DNA of 64,000 nucleotides from Pedobacter sp. ok626 (GCF_900100435.1 NZ_FNEX01000009.1:1-64000); one strand, 5' to 3'. Positions 55,084-64,000 are shown, counted from the stretch's first letter. Translations and numbers: made by a program. Notes: generated by a model not told the origin, from the sequence alone.

Positions 55084-55932
55084 ATGAATCAAGAACTCGA
55101 AATCATACGCGACCAGCAACAAGAGGTATGGAATAAGTTTTCGGCAGGCTGGAAAAAATGGGATACGCTTACTATGGACTTTTTAAAACCCGTAGGTGAC
55201 GAAATGATTCGTTTGCTAAGCCCTAAAAACAATGACATGGTGCTAGATATTGCATCCGGAACCGGTGAACCTGGATTAACTATTGCAGCTATGCTGACTA
55301 ATGGAAAAGTAACGCTTACTGATCTTTCAGCCGATATGCTAGAAATTGCTCGTCAAAATGGAGTAGACAGAGGAATTAAAAACATTGAAACCCTCGTTTG
55401 CGATGTTAGTGAACTGCCCTTCGAAGACAACACATTCGACATCATTAGTTGCCGATTTGGTTTCATGTTTTTCCCTGACATGCAATTGGCAGCTAAAGAA
55501 ATGGCGCGTGTACTCAAGCCAGGTGGTAAAGTGGCAACTTCTGTATGGAGTATTCCAGAAAAAAATTTCTGGATAACAGCATCCATGGGTGTAATCCAGA
55601 AAAATATGGACATTCCAGCCCCTCCTTCTGGAGCACCAGGAATGTTTCGCTGTGCTAAAGCAGGAATGATGTCTGATTTATTCAAAGAAGCAGGTTTAAC
55701 TGATATCTCTGAAAAGGAAATCGCGGGAAAGATGAATTGCGGGACAACCGATACCTACTGGAACCTCATGACTGATATTGCGGCCCCTGTTGTTGCTGCT
55801 CTTAGTAAAGCAGATCAAGCGATGAAAGACAAAATAAAAGCCGAAGTATATGCAGCAATAAACCAAAAATATCCTGATGGAAACGTAATTATTGACTCAA
55901 GCGCTATCGTAGTTTACGCGCAGAAGAAATAA
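55084..55932 (+). CDS. Class I SAM-dependent methyltransferase (UbiE-like)
   Basis: A 282-residue methyltransferase. Motif I is VLDIASGTGEPGLTIA, post-motif I KVTLTDLSADMLEIAR, and motif II FDIISCRFGFMFFPD. The pattern matches UbiE/COQ5-related enzymes but the substrate is open. It stops two bases before the convergent LuxR-type gene, leaving no room for a terminator. Confidence 0.88.
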   Translation: MNQELEIIRDQQQEVWNKFSAGWKKWDTLTMDFLKPVGDEMIRLLSPKNNDMVLDIASGTGEPGLTIAAMLTNGKVTLTDLSADMLEIARQNGVDRGIKNIETLVCDVSELPFEDNTFDIISCRFGFMFFPDMQLAAKEMARVLKPGGKVATSVWSIPEKNFWITASMGVIQKNMDIPAPPSGAPGMFRCAKAGMMSDLFKEAGLTDISEKEIAGKMNCGTTDTYWNLMTDIAAPVVAALSKADQAMKDKIKAEVYAAINQKYPDGNVIIDSSAIVVYAQKK

Positions 55933-55934
55933 AG

Positions 55935-56687
55935 CTAAATAACCCCTTGAAGAATACAGTTTTTTACAAGTTGAGCTGTATTTTTACAATCTGATTTCAT
56001 TAGAATATTATTACGATGTTTCTTTACGGTGTATGGACTGATAAAAAGCTTTTCACCTATCTCTTCATTACTTAAGCCATTACTAACAAGTTTAATAATG
56101 TCGATCTCCCTTTTAGAAAACTCTTTTAAATCTTGATTATCTTCATCTAGACTTAGATTCATAAAAGAAGGTTCACCATGAAGTCCAACAAGCGATAATT
56201 TGTAAGTATTAAAACTACTCAGGTGATCAACACGGGTATTGATAATTAATGACTTACCATAACCGCCTTGATCATCCATTGTTAACATTAATGCCTGGTG
56301 ATTGAAAAGTGCAAATTCTCCGTTTCTTAAGCGCCCCCTATAGCAGTAGCTAATTTTATAACTCAACAACTTCTCTCGGCCAACTTTCTCCATGAAAAAT
56401 TTAGTCAGAAAGGCCTCTGCCTTGATAACAAAGTTCAAATCATCCGGATGTATAGCACCCAATAGATCATTAAAGTTGATCGTTTCAGGATCAAAGTCAT
56501 GCATCTCATAAAGCGATGGACTAATGTCAGAAATAGACATGTCAAAAAAGTCAATCACATAAAACGAAAACGGCCCTGTACTAATAATTGAATTTGTCAG
56601 GTCATCAAAGGATATATGATGCGGAATAGGTTCAATGGTTCTATTTGAAAGCCAAACTTCATGTAGGCCTTGTATTGCAGGAGTCAT
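55935..56687 (-). CDS. LuxR-type regulator with PAS-like sensor half
   Basis: About 250 residues from the ATG at 56687; a TTG 8 codons upstream is also in frame. The C-terminal helix-turn-helix (KREIDIIKLVSNGLSNEE, then PYTVKKHRNNILMK) is clear. The N-terminal part looks PAS-like (SFYVIDFFDMSISDISPS, then DLLGAIHPDDLNFVI) and has no receiver Asp. It likely senses a small molecule directly. Convergent with the UbiE-like gene. Confidence 0.85.
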   Translation of the reverse strand: MTPAIQGLHEVWLSNRTIEPIPHHISFDDLTNSIISTGPFSFYVIDFFDMSISDISPSLYEMHDFDPETINFNDLLGAIHPDDLNFVIKAEAFLTKFFMEKVGREKLLSYKISYCYRGRLRNGEFALFNHQALMLTMDDQGGYGKSLIINTRVDHLSSFNTYKLSLVGLHGEPSFMNLSLDEDNQDLKEFSKREIDIIKLVSNGLSNEEIGEKLFISPYTVKKHRNNILMKSDCKNTAQLVKNCILQGVI

Positions 56688-56818
56688 AGAGTGATTAATT
56701 AGATGTAACAAATTAATACAATAATTTGTAAATCGTAAAAAAACATCCAGATAACTTCCCCAACAATCAGCTCAACTCCAGTTAATCTGTTATATTAGCC
56801 TCACCAATCAGAACTAAG

Positions 56819-57166
56819 ATGAAACATCCTTATAAAGCGCAACTCCTATCAAACCTGAAAGCACATTACCAGGAACAATCCTGGCGTACTGTTACCTTTT
56901 TTGATGGCCGTAGGGATGAAATTTTGTTTGTTTTACCTACAAAAGAAGACATCAGAAGCATTTATGATAACTTATTAGAGGTGTTGACTACCTTACCTGA
57001 GATCAACCACCCCAGGGAACGAACAGTAATCAGTTTTAGTGATGAAAATGGAGATGGTTACTGCTCGAAATTGATCAACCCCAACACTCAGGATGAAATC
57101 AATCTGGCCCTGATCGGATACCGCCCACAACGAAAAGTAAGGCCAGAAGAATTACAGGAGCAGTAA
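56819..57166 (+). CDS. Hypothetical protein, 115 residues
   Basis: An alpha/beta-looking protein without signal peptide. I recognise no family. The segments TVTFFDGRRDEILFVLPT and ISFSDENGDGYCSKL are notable, as is a short acidic-glutamine end (PEELQEQ). It stands between the LuxR-type gene and DUF4256 gene with room for its own promoter. The ATG at 56819 and clean codon usage support a real gene. Confidence 0.6.
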   Translation: MKHPYKAQLLSNLKAHYQEQSWRTVTFFDGRRDEILFVLPTKEDIRSIYDNLLEVLTTLPEINHPRERTVISFSDENGDGYCSKLINPNTQDEINLALIGYRPQRKVRPEELQEQ

Positions 57167-57261
57167 AAACTATGATCTCATATAATACTCGAACAGGCCA
57201 AAAATCACACTCAGTATTAAATAAATGATATTCAACCTAAACACCTTGACTTTATCTCACA

Positions 57262-57828
57262 TTAAACCCTTAATGAACCACGAAATCCTCTTGCAGCGTA
57301 GTAAGATTCCGCACCATTATGATACAAGAATACTGTTCCGTAGCGATAATCTCCAAAAATGGCACCACCAAGTTTTCTAATGTCAGCAGGTGTAGCCAAC
57401 CAGCTTGAAGTCTTAGTATCAAACTTTCCGAAGTCCTGTAACATTCTATATTCTTCTTCCGTTAAAAGTTCAATCCCCATAGCGTTAGCCGTCTCAGTAA
57501 CGTTGTTTGCAGGTTTATGCTCTTTCCTCGATTCCCAAGCTTCACGGTCGTAACAAAGGCTTCTACGGCCTTTAGGACTTTCGGCTGAACAATCGTAAAA
57601 AATGTATTCTCCCGTTTTTTCATCATAACCAACAACATCTGGCTCCCCGCCAGTTACTTCCATTTCATCCAACACCCACAATTTTTCCGGCTTAGCTTCG
57701 AGCTTTGCTTGCACTTTATCCCAGTCCAGATCCTTATGGCGATTCATGTGTTTATGAAAGCGCGCTTTCAACGTATTGAGTAGTTCTGCGTTTTGCTCTG
57801 GTGATAATACCTTTTTATTATTTTTCAT
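57262..57828 (-). CDS. DUF4256 family protein
   Basis: A 188-residue soluble protein. Segments WVLDEMEVTGGEPDVVGYD, YIFYDCSAESPKGRRSLCYD and TVFLYHNGAESYYAARGFRG are typical of DUF4256, a family of unknown function often next to SRPBCC and ArsR genes. It is the last gene of the ArsR-SRPBCC-DoxX-DUF4256 unit; the gap to the DoxX gene is 13 bases. Confidence 0.9.
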   Translation of the reverse strand: MKNNKKVLSPEQNAELLNTLKARFHKHMNRHKDLDWDKVQAKLEAKPEKLWVLDEMEVTGGEPDVVGYDEKTGEYIFYDCSAESPKGRRSLCYDREAWESRKEHKPANNVTETANAMGIELLTEEEYRMLQDFGKFDTKTSSWLATPADIRKLGGAIFGDYRYGTVFLYHNGAESYYAARGFRGSLRV

Positions 57829-57841
57829 GTCGATTATATTT

Positions 57842-58225
57842 TTATAGCTTAACTGAAGTCATTTTTCTATCCTCAGGTCTGAAATACCAAGATACAACAG
57901 TCAGGATAAGTAATAATATTGGGCCAAAAAACTCTTTTGCGCCATCACCATGAGCCAGGTGAGAAAACACGGCACCAGACATTGCAAAAAAGAAGCCTGC
58001 ATAAGCCCACTCTTTTAGTAAAGGAAATTTAGGAATAAGTACGGCTATAACGCCTAAAAATTTCCAGATAGCTAGTATTGTCATTAAATAGAGTGGATAG
58101 CCCAGGTTTGTAAAAAGAGCGATCTCCTCTTTCACTTTTAACAGCTGGACCACTCCAGTTGATACCATTCCTAAGGAAAGCCAGATTGTAGCAATCCAAT
58201 AGATTATTTTGTTTCTTTTTGTCAT
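57842..58225 (-). CDS. DoxX-like membrane protein
   Basis: A 127-residue protein with four hydrophobic segments. The sequence WLSLGMVSTGVVQLLKVKEE and AIWKFLGVIAVLIPKFPLLKEW match the DoxX-like group found with SRPBCC proteins. It starts 6 bases after the SRPBCC stop. Its role in the unit is unknown. Confidence 0.88.
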   Translation of the reverse strand: MTKRNKIIYWIATIWLSLGMVSTGVVQLLKVKEEIALFTNLGYPLYLMTILAIWKFLGVIAVLIPKFPLLKEWAYAGFFFAMSGAVFSHLAHGDGAKEFFGPILLLILTVVSWYFRPEDRKMTSVKL

Positions 58226-58231
58226 AACGTA

Positions 58232-58699
58232 TTATTTTAATTTGTTTAGGATGTCTTGTAATCGGTTATGTGCCATATTTATACCTTGTGCAAAGGGCAA
58301 GCGCAGCATTTGATCTCTGAGTGCAACTGATCTATATATAGCATGTATATTTAGCTTGCTGCTGCTGTCAGTAAGTTGCTCAAATTCCAGGAACTCAAGC
58401 TGAACCTCAAAAGGCGCATTCTCCATTTCAAATGTTCTTGTGATCTTCCGGTTCGGAACAAACTCATGGATTACTCCATTGGCCCTAAATACGACATTCC
58501 CTTGAGCATCGCTTGTTTCGAATCGCCAGCTCCCATGCTGTTTATTCTCCAATTTTAGCACTTTGGTCCCCATCCATTGTTCAACAATTTCGGCTTCGGC
58601 ATATGCTTTAAAAAGCAGGTCCAGTGGCAAATCAAATTCTCTGGTAATCAATAAATCTTGTCTACCCTCTTCTGCATTGATTTTTGTTTTCCGTTCCAT
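58232..58699 (-). CDS. SRPBCC (AHSA1-type) domain protein
   Basis: A 155-residue protein with the Aha1-C/SRPBCC fold. ITREFDLPLDLLFKAYAEAE and VEQWMGTKVLKLENKQHGSW are the usual opening. These proteins bind hydrophobic ligands, and the ArsR gene next to it, 6 bases upstream, often controls them. Function is not more precisely known. Confidence 0.9.
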   Translation of the reverse strand: MERKTKINAEEGRQDLLITREFDLPLDLLFKAYAEAEIVEQWMGTKVLKLENKQHGSWRFETSDAQGNVVFRANGVIHEFVPNRKITRTFEMENAPFEVQLEFLEFEQLTDSSSKLNIHAIYRSVALRDQMLRLPFAQGINMAHNRLQDILNKLK

Positions 58700-58705
58700 A
58701 TGATT

Positions 58706-59029
58706 TTATTTCTCAGATTTGTAGTTTTTCATGATGGCTTCTAGTTTATTAAATCGATCATCCCACATATTGCGGAATGGCTCAATAAAATCGGCTACTT
58801 CTTTCATTTTTTTTGCATTAATTTCATAGTAAACCTCTCTCCCATTTTGCGCTTGCTTAAGCAACTCGCACTCAGTAAGTATTTGCAAGTGTTTTGAAAC
58901 AGTCGGTCTTGCGGTATCGAAATTTGAAGCTATAGCTCCTGCAGTCAAGGATTGCGTAGCTACCAACATCAGTATAGCCCTTCTTGTTGGATCTGCTATG
59001 GCTTGAAATACATCTCGTCTTAAATTCAT
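58706..59029 (-). CDS. ArsR-type transcriptional regulator
   Basis: A 107-residue winged-helix protein. [20 protein letters not shown] and [21 protein letters not shown] are hallmarks. No metal-binding Cys cluster is visible, so it is of the non-metal SRPBCC-linked type. It heads the unit of four genes; two matching palindromes in front of it are likely its operators. Confidence 0.92.
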   Translation of the reverse strand: MNLRRDVFQAIADPTRRAILMLVATQSLTAGAIASNFDTARPTVSKHLQILTECELLKQAQNGREVYYEINAKKMKEVADFIEPFRNMWDDRFNKLEAIMKNYKSEK

Positions 59030-59032
59030 TAT

Positions 59033-59074
59033 GTAGCTATTTGACTACAAATATATATGTAGTTATTTAACTAC
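59033..59074. promoter_or_regulatory. Pair of ArsR operator-like palindromes
   Basis: Two 16-base sites, 59033-59048 (gtagctatttgactac) and 59059-59074 (gtagttatttaactac), are repeated with 26 bases between centres. The second is a perfect inverted repeat. They lie just ahead of the ArsR start and probably bind it. Confidence 0.7.
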
Positions 59075-59122
59075 GCAAATATTTATAAAAAAATAATCTG
59101 AAAAAACATGAATTCCAGCGGA

Positions 59123-60331
59123 TTACCAATACAGATTAGTTTTTAAAGTAAACCTATACCCTATATAAACTAAAGGAATTGTACAAGTCATTACAATCGT
59201 GGTGCTCAATAAAGCATCTTTAGAAAACAAGGAAACAATTGCACTTGCTAAAAAACAAATTCCCAACTGAATGGTATTTTGCATAGCAGCCGCCTTTCCC
59301 GAATTATTTGGAAATGCTTTTAATGCCGCTGCTACAACTATCGGATAGCAGGCACCATTGGATAAAGCCATTAAACAAAATGGAATAAGTAATATGGTCA
59401 GTGTGGGCGTAATTGAAATGGTAATCAGATAAAGGGACAGGCAACTGATCGAGTATATGATAAGCAATATAGGAAGAAGTTTTTTCCCTTCTATTCTACT
59501 GGATAAGCTTCTGTAGCCATAGCCACCGATCAAAAATGAGATAGTTTGCGGAAAAAAACTAAATCCAATCTGACTCTCATTATATCCAAGTTCTTTTAAA
59601 AAGAAAGGACAACCGGTAAGCCAGGCAAAAAAAGCCGCCGAGCAAAGGGCATAGATAAAAACATTACCTACGTAGCCTTTTGATCTTAAAAGTGATAAAT
59701 AAGTGTTATCCGATGTCGAATTCAGCGGCTTAGTCTTGTGGTCAGCTCCTATTTGGTCTTCCTTTATGGTTAAGGTATACAGGATTAATAATACCGCAAT
59801 TAAACCTAATGCGATAAATATAGATCTCCATCCGAAAGCGTCCAGTAAGAAAGCGCCCATTACCGGTGCTAATGCTGGAGATAATGCCACTAAAGGCATA
59901 ATTGAGGCAAATACCTTATTGGTTTCTTCTGGTGGATATCTTTCAATAACCAATGCTTGCCAGCATACAGCAGCTGCACAAACGCCAATCGCTTGTACTA
60001 ATCTTAGCATTAATAAGATGCTTACGCTTTCCGTAAAAAAAATACCTAATGAAGCGATCGTAAAGATACTTAAGCCCATCAGTACTGTTTTGGGCTTGCC
60101 TGCTTTATCAGATATCGGTCCCCATAACAATTGTGCAATGGCGTATCCTGCTAAAAACAAACTCATTGTAGCGCCGATGCTGCTTTTGCTAGAGTTCAGA
60201 TCTATGCGCATTTTATCAAATGCAGGTAGATACATATCTGTGGCCAATAAACCGATAATGCTTAGTCCGACTAAGTAGATAAAAAATAGAAAGCTGTTCT
60301 TATTATTTTTTGAAATACACTCATTATTCAT
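59123..60331 (-). CDS. MFS multidrug transporter (Bcr/CflA family)
   Basis: About 402 residues from the ATG at 60331; a TTG 7 codons upstream opens the frame. Twelve helices; DMYLPAFDKMRIDLNSS and GYAIAQLLWGPISDKAGKPK carry the family motifs. It should export bicyclomycin-like drugs or other small molecules with protons. It lies 27 bases downstream of the LysR gene on the same strand. Confidence 0.9.
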   Translation of the reverse strand: MNNECISKNNKNSFLFFIYLVGLSIIGLLATDMYLPAFDKMRIDLNSSKSSIGATMSLFLAGYAIAQLLWGPISDKAGKPKTVLMGLSIFTIASLGIFFTESVSILLMLRLVQAIGVCAAAVCWQALVIERYPPEETNKVFASIMPLVALSPALAPVMGAFLLDAFGWRSIFIALGLIAVLLILYTLTIKEDQIGADHKTKPLNSTSDNTYLSLLRSKGYVGNVFIYALCSAAFFAWLTGCPFFLKELGYNESQIGFSFFPQTISFLIGGYGYRSLSSRIEGKKLLPILLIIYSISCLSLYLITISITPTLTILLIPFCLMALSNGACYPIVVAAALKAFPNNSGKAAAMQNTIQLGICFLASAIVSLFSKDALLSTTIVMTCTIPLVYIGYRFTLKTNLYW

Positions 60332-60358
60332 GGTCGCGCAAAGATAAGACAAAAGAAA

Positions 60359-61231
60359 TTAGCCATAATTGTCAATAAACCATTTCAAGGCCGGATTTCT
60401 ATTTGTTGCCTTATAGGCTATTACCACTTCCGTATTTACGGGAATGTCTTTCAATTCTACAAAGGAGACTTTTAAGTGGTCATATTGTCTTTTAAGCGAT
60501 AAAGGCAGTATCGATACACCTAGACCAGCTTCTACTAATTGTAGTATCGAGTGTACGTTATTAGCCTCATGGGTAATATCAGGAGCAAATTGCATGCGTT
60601 TGCAAATCTCGATTAGCTTGTGGTTATAATGAGGTGCAAATTCCTTATTGAAAAATATAAATGGACTCTTTTTTAAAAAATCCGCTAATTCCTTATTGGT
60701 ATTGAATGTTTGTTCCGAAAGCGGAATGACCACTATAAAAGGATCAAAAAACAAAGTCTTAACAACTAGTTTTTCCGAAAGAATGGGTGCCCTTAAAATA
60801 CCTACATCTAGCCTCCCTTGTTCCAAAGCTTCTATTTGGCTGATCGTTGGCATTTCAAATAAGCCCGTTTTTATATAAGGGAATTCCTGACGCATCGCTT
60901 TTAAAATTTCGGCCAGGTAAGATTGATAAACCGAACTGATGTAGCCAATCTTTAACTCCCCGCTTGCACTTAAATGAATTTGGCGCGCTATACTTTTACT
61001 TTCTTCCAACTTGGCAAAAATTGCATCGACCTCACTTTTGAAATATTTCCCGGCATCTGTTAAGGTGACCTGCTTATTGTTACGCGTAAATAATTGCAGC
61101 TCTAACTCCTGTTCCAGCTCTTTAATTTGGCGACTCAAAGGCGGCTGTGAAATAAAAAGCTTTGTTGCAGCTTTTGTAAAATGTAATTCTTCTGCAACAG
61201 TTTTAAAATATAAAAGATGTCTAAGTTCCAT
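60359..61231 (-). CDS. LysR family transcriptional regulator
   Basis: About 290 residues from the ATG at 61231; a TTG 5 codons upstream extends it. The winged HTH (MELRHLLYFKTVAEELHFT, then LFISQPPLSRQIKELEQEL) and the PBP-like domain are intact. It probably controls the downstream MFS gene, which is co-oriented; the effector is unknown. Confidence 0.92.
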   Translation of the reverse strand: MELRHLLYFKTVAEELHFTKAATKLFISQPPLSRQIKELEQELELQLFTRNNKQVTLTDAGKYFKSEVDAIFAKLEESKSIARQIHLSASGELKIGYISSVYQSYLAEILKAMRQEFPYIKTGLFEMPTISQIEALEQGRLDVGILRAPILSEKLVVKTLFFDPFIVVIPLSEQTFNTNKELADFLKKSPFIFFNKEFAPHYNHKLIEICKRMQFAPDITHEANNVHSILQLVEAGLGVSILPLSLKRQYDHLKVSFVELKDIPVNTEVVIAYKATNRNPALKWFIDNYG

Positions 61232-61326
61232 ATCTACAATACCCAATAAGTATCATCAATTGACTAAATTGATATTTTTCAAATATGATAAAAGCCATTA
61301 GTTTTGACAAAAAAAAAAGGTAAAAC

Positions 61327-62049
61327 ATGAAAACAGATCATTCGCAAAAAGCTACTAACGACGAGATTAAGACAAGGTTCGATAATGATGTTGAACGCTT
61401 CTCAAATCTTGAGTCTGGACAACAAACGACCATTGATGCCCCACTTACTATGGAATTATGCACCGAAGCAGCAAAATATATTGCCCCGCATGCAAAAGAA
61501 TTGCTGGATATCGGTTGCGGCGCAGGTAACTATACTTTGAAAATGCTGAGCAAAATTCCTGAATTGAATTGTACGCTGAATGATTTGAGTATGCCGATGC
61601 TAGAGAAGGCAAAAGAAAGAGTATCTGAAAAAACTAATGGCCAGGTAACTGTCATACAGGATGATATGCGCAACCTCGATTTACCTGACAACCATTTTGA
61701 TATCGTACTGGCTGCTGCCACATTTCATCATTTACGTACTGATGAGGATTGGGAACTGGTTTTCAGTAAAGTATACAATGCACTTAAACCGGGTGGCGGT
61801 ATTTGGATTTCTGACTTAATTACGCATGACTCCGAGCTGATTAATAAGCTATTTGAAGATAAATACAGAACATATCTTGAAACACTAGGTGGCACAGTAT
61901 ATGCGCAAAAAGTATTCGATTACATTGCCTATGAGGATACACCACGTTCCTTAAGTTATCAGCTTAATTTATTAAATAAAGTAGGATTTAAAGCTATTGA
62001 GGTCCTCCATAAAAATTCCTGTTTCGCAGCTTTTGGTGGAATAAAATAA
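61327..62049 (+). CDS. Class I SAM-dependent methyltransferase
   Basis: A 240-residue enzyme. Motif I is LLDIGCGAGNYTLKML; NDLSMPMLEKAKERV and FDIVLAAATFHHL follow. It resembles trans-aconitate or ubiquinone-type methyltransferases; the substrate is unknown. It is divergent from the LysR gene. Confidence 0.85.
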   Translation: MKTDHSQKATNDEIKTRFDNDVERFSNLESGQQTTIDAPLTMELCTEAAKYIAPHAKELLDIGCGAGNYTLKMLSKIPELNCTLNDLSMPMLEKAKERVSEKTNGQVTVIQDDMRNLDLPDNHFDIVLAAATFHHLRTDEDWELVFSKVYNALKPGGGIWISDLITHDSELINKLFEDKYRTYLETLGGTVYAQKVFDYIAYEDTPRSLSYQLNLLNKVGFKAIEVLHKNSCFAAFGGIK

Positions 62050-62087
62050 TTTTTTTCTATTTTCGGCGCACACATACTATTACACGC

Positions 62088-62432
62088 ATGAAACCCGTTT
62101 TTACCTGCCTTTATTACCTGGAGAACCCTGAGTACTGCATAATGGAGATCAAAAGAACAGATCTTACTGAAGATGCTGATATTTCAGAAATTTTCCGCTG
62201 GCTTATTCTGGACAAAAAAACAAAACAAATTCAGTCTCTTACCTTCCGGTCGATGGATTCCTCAGGCGAAGTCCAGGAACGATTCTTTGAACAAGGCTAT
62301 TTGAAATTCAATGACCAGAGCGCTACTTATATTGAAAAATTCAATTCAGCTCAACATCAACTGGATAACCATGTCCCAGCAATTCTGCCAACACAAATAC
62401 AGGATATCGTAACAGCTTATCTCCTTTCTTAG
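62088..62432 (+). CDS. Hypothetical protein, 114 residues
   Basis: A soluble protein without signal peptide. I recognise no family. It ends with a helical segment (LPTQIQDIVTAYLLS). The GNAT gene begins 6 bases after its stop, so the two are translated together. Co-orientation with the methyltransferase suggests a three-gene transcript. Confidence 0.6.
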   Translation: MKPVFTCLYYLENPEYCIMEIKRTDLTEDADISEIFRWLILDKKTKQIQSLTFRSMDSSGEVQERFFEQGYLKFNDQSATYIEKFNSAQHQLDNHVPAILPTQIQDIVTAYLLS

Positions 62433-62438
62433 AACCAA

Positions 62439-62984
62439 ATGCTGAAACCGATATTCCTTGAAAACGATACGCTGTTGATCCATACCTTCCGTCCTGAAGA
62501 TTTAGGAAGATTCCAGGAGCTCAGCAGCGATATCTTTTCCATTCTATCGGACGACCAAACGCTAAAATTTATCCCCGGAAAGCGGCTACACAACTTACAG
62601 GAAGCGGAATTGTTTTTGCAGACCATGGTCATGAATTACCATTCCGGGCACAATTACATCCATTTCATTACGCATAAACAACTCAACAAAGTAATTGGCA
62701 TCATCGACCTGATCTCTCCTGAAGTAGCCAAACAGCATTATCAAATGGATCATTATCCATTTTTTATTGAATTTTACCTGAGTGGCTTTGCCAGTGGCTG
62801 TTATATCATGACCGAAATCCTGCCGCAATTGATTGACAGCTTATCAGATCAGGGAATTTTAAAGATTGGCGCTGTGGTTAACCGAGAAAACATCGCAGCA
62901 AGGAAGGTGCTCGAAAAAGCAAACTTTACCTATAAAGCCAGATTTGACATGCTACAGGATCTGTATGAAACTACAGGCCTATAA
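62439..62984 (+). CDS. GNAT family N-acetyltransferase
   Basis: A 181-residue GNAT-fold protein. The later part shows YIMTEILPQLIDSLSDQ and NRENIAARKVLEKANFTYKA, the acetyl-CoA and C-terminal motifs of RimJ-type enzymes. The usual R/Q-x-x-G-x-G/A loop is not clear (SGFASGCYIM). The substrate is unknown. It overlaps the convergent LytTR gene by 14 bases. Confidence 0.8.
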   Translation: MLKPIFLENDTLLIHTFRPEDLGRFQELSSDIFSILSDDQTLKFIPGKRLHNLQEAELFLQTMVMNYHSGHNYIHFITHKQLNKVIGIIDLISPEVAKQHYQMDHYPFFIEFYLSGFASGCYIMTEILPQLIDSLSDQGILKIGAVVNRENIAARKVLEKANFTYKARFDMLQDLYETTGL

Positions 62985-63705
62985 CATCTGGAGAGATTGT
63001 GCCGCCAGAATACAGCGCAAAGAATTCCTTTTTGTAGACCTCGCCAATGGGTAGTTCATTTTCCCCCAGGTAAATCGTATGGTGATCAAAAGACTCGATA
63101 AAATTTTTATTTACGATATAGGACTTGCTTACGCGCAAAAAACTATCCGCCGGAATTTTCTGATGGAAAGTTTTTAAATTCATCGCAGTAATCAACTTCT
63201 GATTTGTTGTATGGATCACTACATAGTCTTTTAACCCTTCAATAAACCTGATGTCAACAAATTTGATTCTGTGAAACCTCCTGTCAGATTTAATCAATAG
63301 GAAATCTGCTGTACTGCCTTCAACTGTATTCTTTTCGGGATGATCTGATAGCAATCCCTGATATGCCTCAGCCTTTCTTATGGCCTTGCTTAGTCTTGAC
63401 TTATCTATTGGTTTGAGTAAATAGTCAATAGCATCCAGTTCATAGCTTTTTAAAGCGTATTGCGGATAAGCTGTGCTGAATATTATCATTGTAGATTCAG
63501 GCAACTCTGTAGCAAACTCCAGTCCGGTCACCATCGGCATTTCGATATCCAGAAAAACCAAATCGACCTGATTTGATCTCAAGAATTCAAGCGCCATCGG
63601 AGCATTGGAAAAGTCTCCCAATATTTCAGTATCGGATACCTCTTTAATCAATGCTGTCATTTCAGCTCTGGCCAGGGGTTCGTCATCTACAATGATACAG
63701 TTCAT
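62971..63705 (-). CDS. LytTR-type response regulator
   Basis: A 244-residue protein. The receiver has IIVDDEPLA, the phosphoacceptor Asp53 in VFLDIEMPMV and the conserved Lys in LLKPIDKSRL. The LytTR DNA-binding domain follows (DFLLIKSDRRFHRIKFVDI, YVVIHTTNQKLIT). It overlaps the stop of the kinase gene upstream by 4 bases and forms a two-component system with it. Confidence 0.94.
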   Translation of the reverse strand: MNCIIVDDEPLARAEMTALIKEVSDTEILGDFSNAPMALEFLRSNQVDLVFLDIEMPMVTGLEFATELPESTMIIFSTAYPQYALKSYELDAIDYLLKPIDKSRLSKAIRKAEAYQGLLSDHPEKNTVEGSTADFLLIKSDRRFHRIKFVDIRFIEGLKDYVVIHTTNQKLITAMNLKTFHQKIPADSFLRVSKSYIVNKNFIESFDHHTIYLGENELPIGEVYKKEFFALYSGGTISPDVIGL

Positions 63706-64000
63706 AAGGGTAAAATTAATGTAATGGTAAACTGATTTTCTGTGGAATTTACAGTCATAGAATAATTCTCATGGTACAGTAGCTCAAGCCTGCGTTTGAT
63801 GTTCGACAGTCCTAATCCACTGTTTTTCTGATCTGTTAAAATAAAATTAGGGTCTATTGAATTTGTACATGAGAAATGAAGCTGATTTCCAAAAAGCGCT
63901 ATTTTGATGCCAATATGAGATTGACCGCCACTGATATTCACACTATGTTTGACCGCATTTTCTACAAACGTGGTAAACAAGTTTGGGGGTATAAAAATAC
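63702..64000 (-). CDS. LytS/YehU-type sensor histidine kinase, C-terminal part (cut by window edge)
   Basis: The frame is open to the window edge. The visible part carries the N-box (IPPNLFTTFVENAVKHSVN), a G-box (SGLGLSNIKRRLELLY) and the end of the ATPase domain. It belongs to the His_kinase plus HATPase group that pairs with LytTR regulators. The membrane part lies outside the window. Confidence 0.88.
   Translation of the reverse strand, partial: IFIPPNLFTTFVENAVKHSVNISGGQSHIGIKIALFGNQLHFSCTNSIDPNFILTDQKNSGLGLSNIKRRLELLYHENYSMTVNSTENQFTITLILPL

Noticed and set aside
1..64000. CRISPR arrays, insertion sequences, prophage genes, tRNA and rRNA genes
   Set aside because: I saw no regularly spaced direct repeats, no transposase or integrase motifs and no cloverleaf or rRNA sequence in either strand. 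A dedicated tRNA and repeat search could still find weak cases.

Overview
The window reads as chromosomal DNA of a Bacteroidota bacterium, most likely a Sphingobacteriaceae member close to Pedobacter. The support is low GC, few Shine-Dalgarno sites, a TTTG-N19-TAnnTTTG promoter, outer-membrane-type lipoproteins, a GH109 enzyme, an SDR-type mannonate oxidoreductase, FabV and a DUF3037/HipA-like pair. The species call is inference; there is no rRNA or tRNA gene here to anchor it.

Layout. 1-727: the start of a DsbD-type thiol:disulfide protein (cut by the window edge) and a separate periplasmic DsbD N-terminal domain protein. 1131-7670: a complete RND multidrug efflux operon (adaptor, pump, outer membrane factor) with a TetR regulator and three matching TTAAC-N3-GTTAA operators. 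7830-22358: a sugar catabolic region. A hexuronate branch (LacI regulator, UxuA, SDR mannonate oxidoreductase, KDG kinase, KDPG aldolase, MFS uronate transporter, GapN-like dehydrogenase, secreted DUF4350-like protein) surrounds a GalNAc module (GH109 alpha-N-acetylgalactosaminidase, LacI regulator, NahK-like kinase). Each branch has its own shared operator-like sequence.

22378-28897: pyruvate carboxylase, then FabV enoyl reductase, isopentenyl-diphosphate isomerase, DUF3037 protein and a HipA-like kinase on one strand. 29012-33783: DUF488 protein, EF-P, DoxX, a 56-residue orphan, a lone receiver, and a PAS histidine kinase with a NarL-type regulator. 33887-37346: DsbA/FrnE-like protein, galactose mutarotase and galactokinase, SpoU methyltransferase. 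37437-43476: both glutamate synthase subunits.

43477-44122 is a gene-poor gap holding the most unusual feature: a consensus Bacteroidota promoter followed by a strongly folded segment of about 100 nt and a T-rich tail, a good candidate for an independent small RNA or a structured repeat. 44123-53716: transaldolase-like enzyme, GmhB-like phosphatase, PhnA-like protein, a membrane histidine kinase, an NRAMP-related transporter with altered metal-site motifs, a tandem universal stress protein with an extra N-terminal domain, a MidA-like methyltransferase, a tandem PhnB/VOC protein and an L,D-transpeptidase-like protein. 53909-64000: miscellaneous enzymes and regulators, an ArsR-SRPBCC-DoxX-DUF4256 operon with paired operators, an MFS/LysR pair, and a LytTR regulator with the C-terminus of its kinase cut by the window edge.

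Most convergent gene pairs are separated by strong bidirectional hairpins. No CRISPR array, insertion sequence, prophage, tRNA or rRNA was found.
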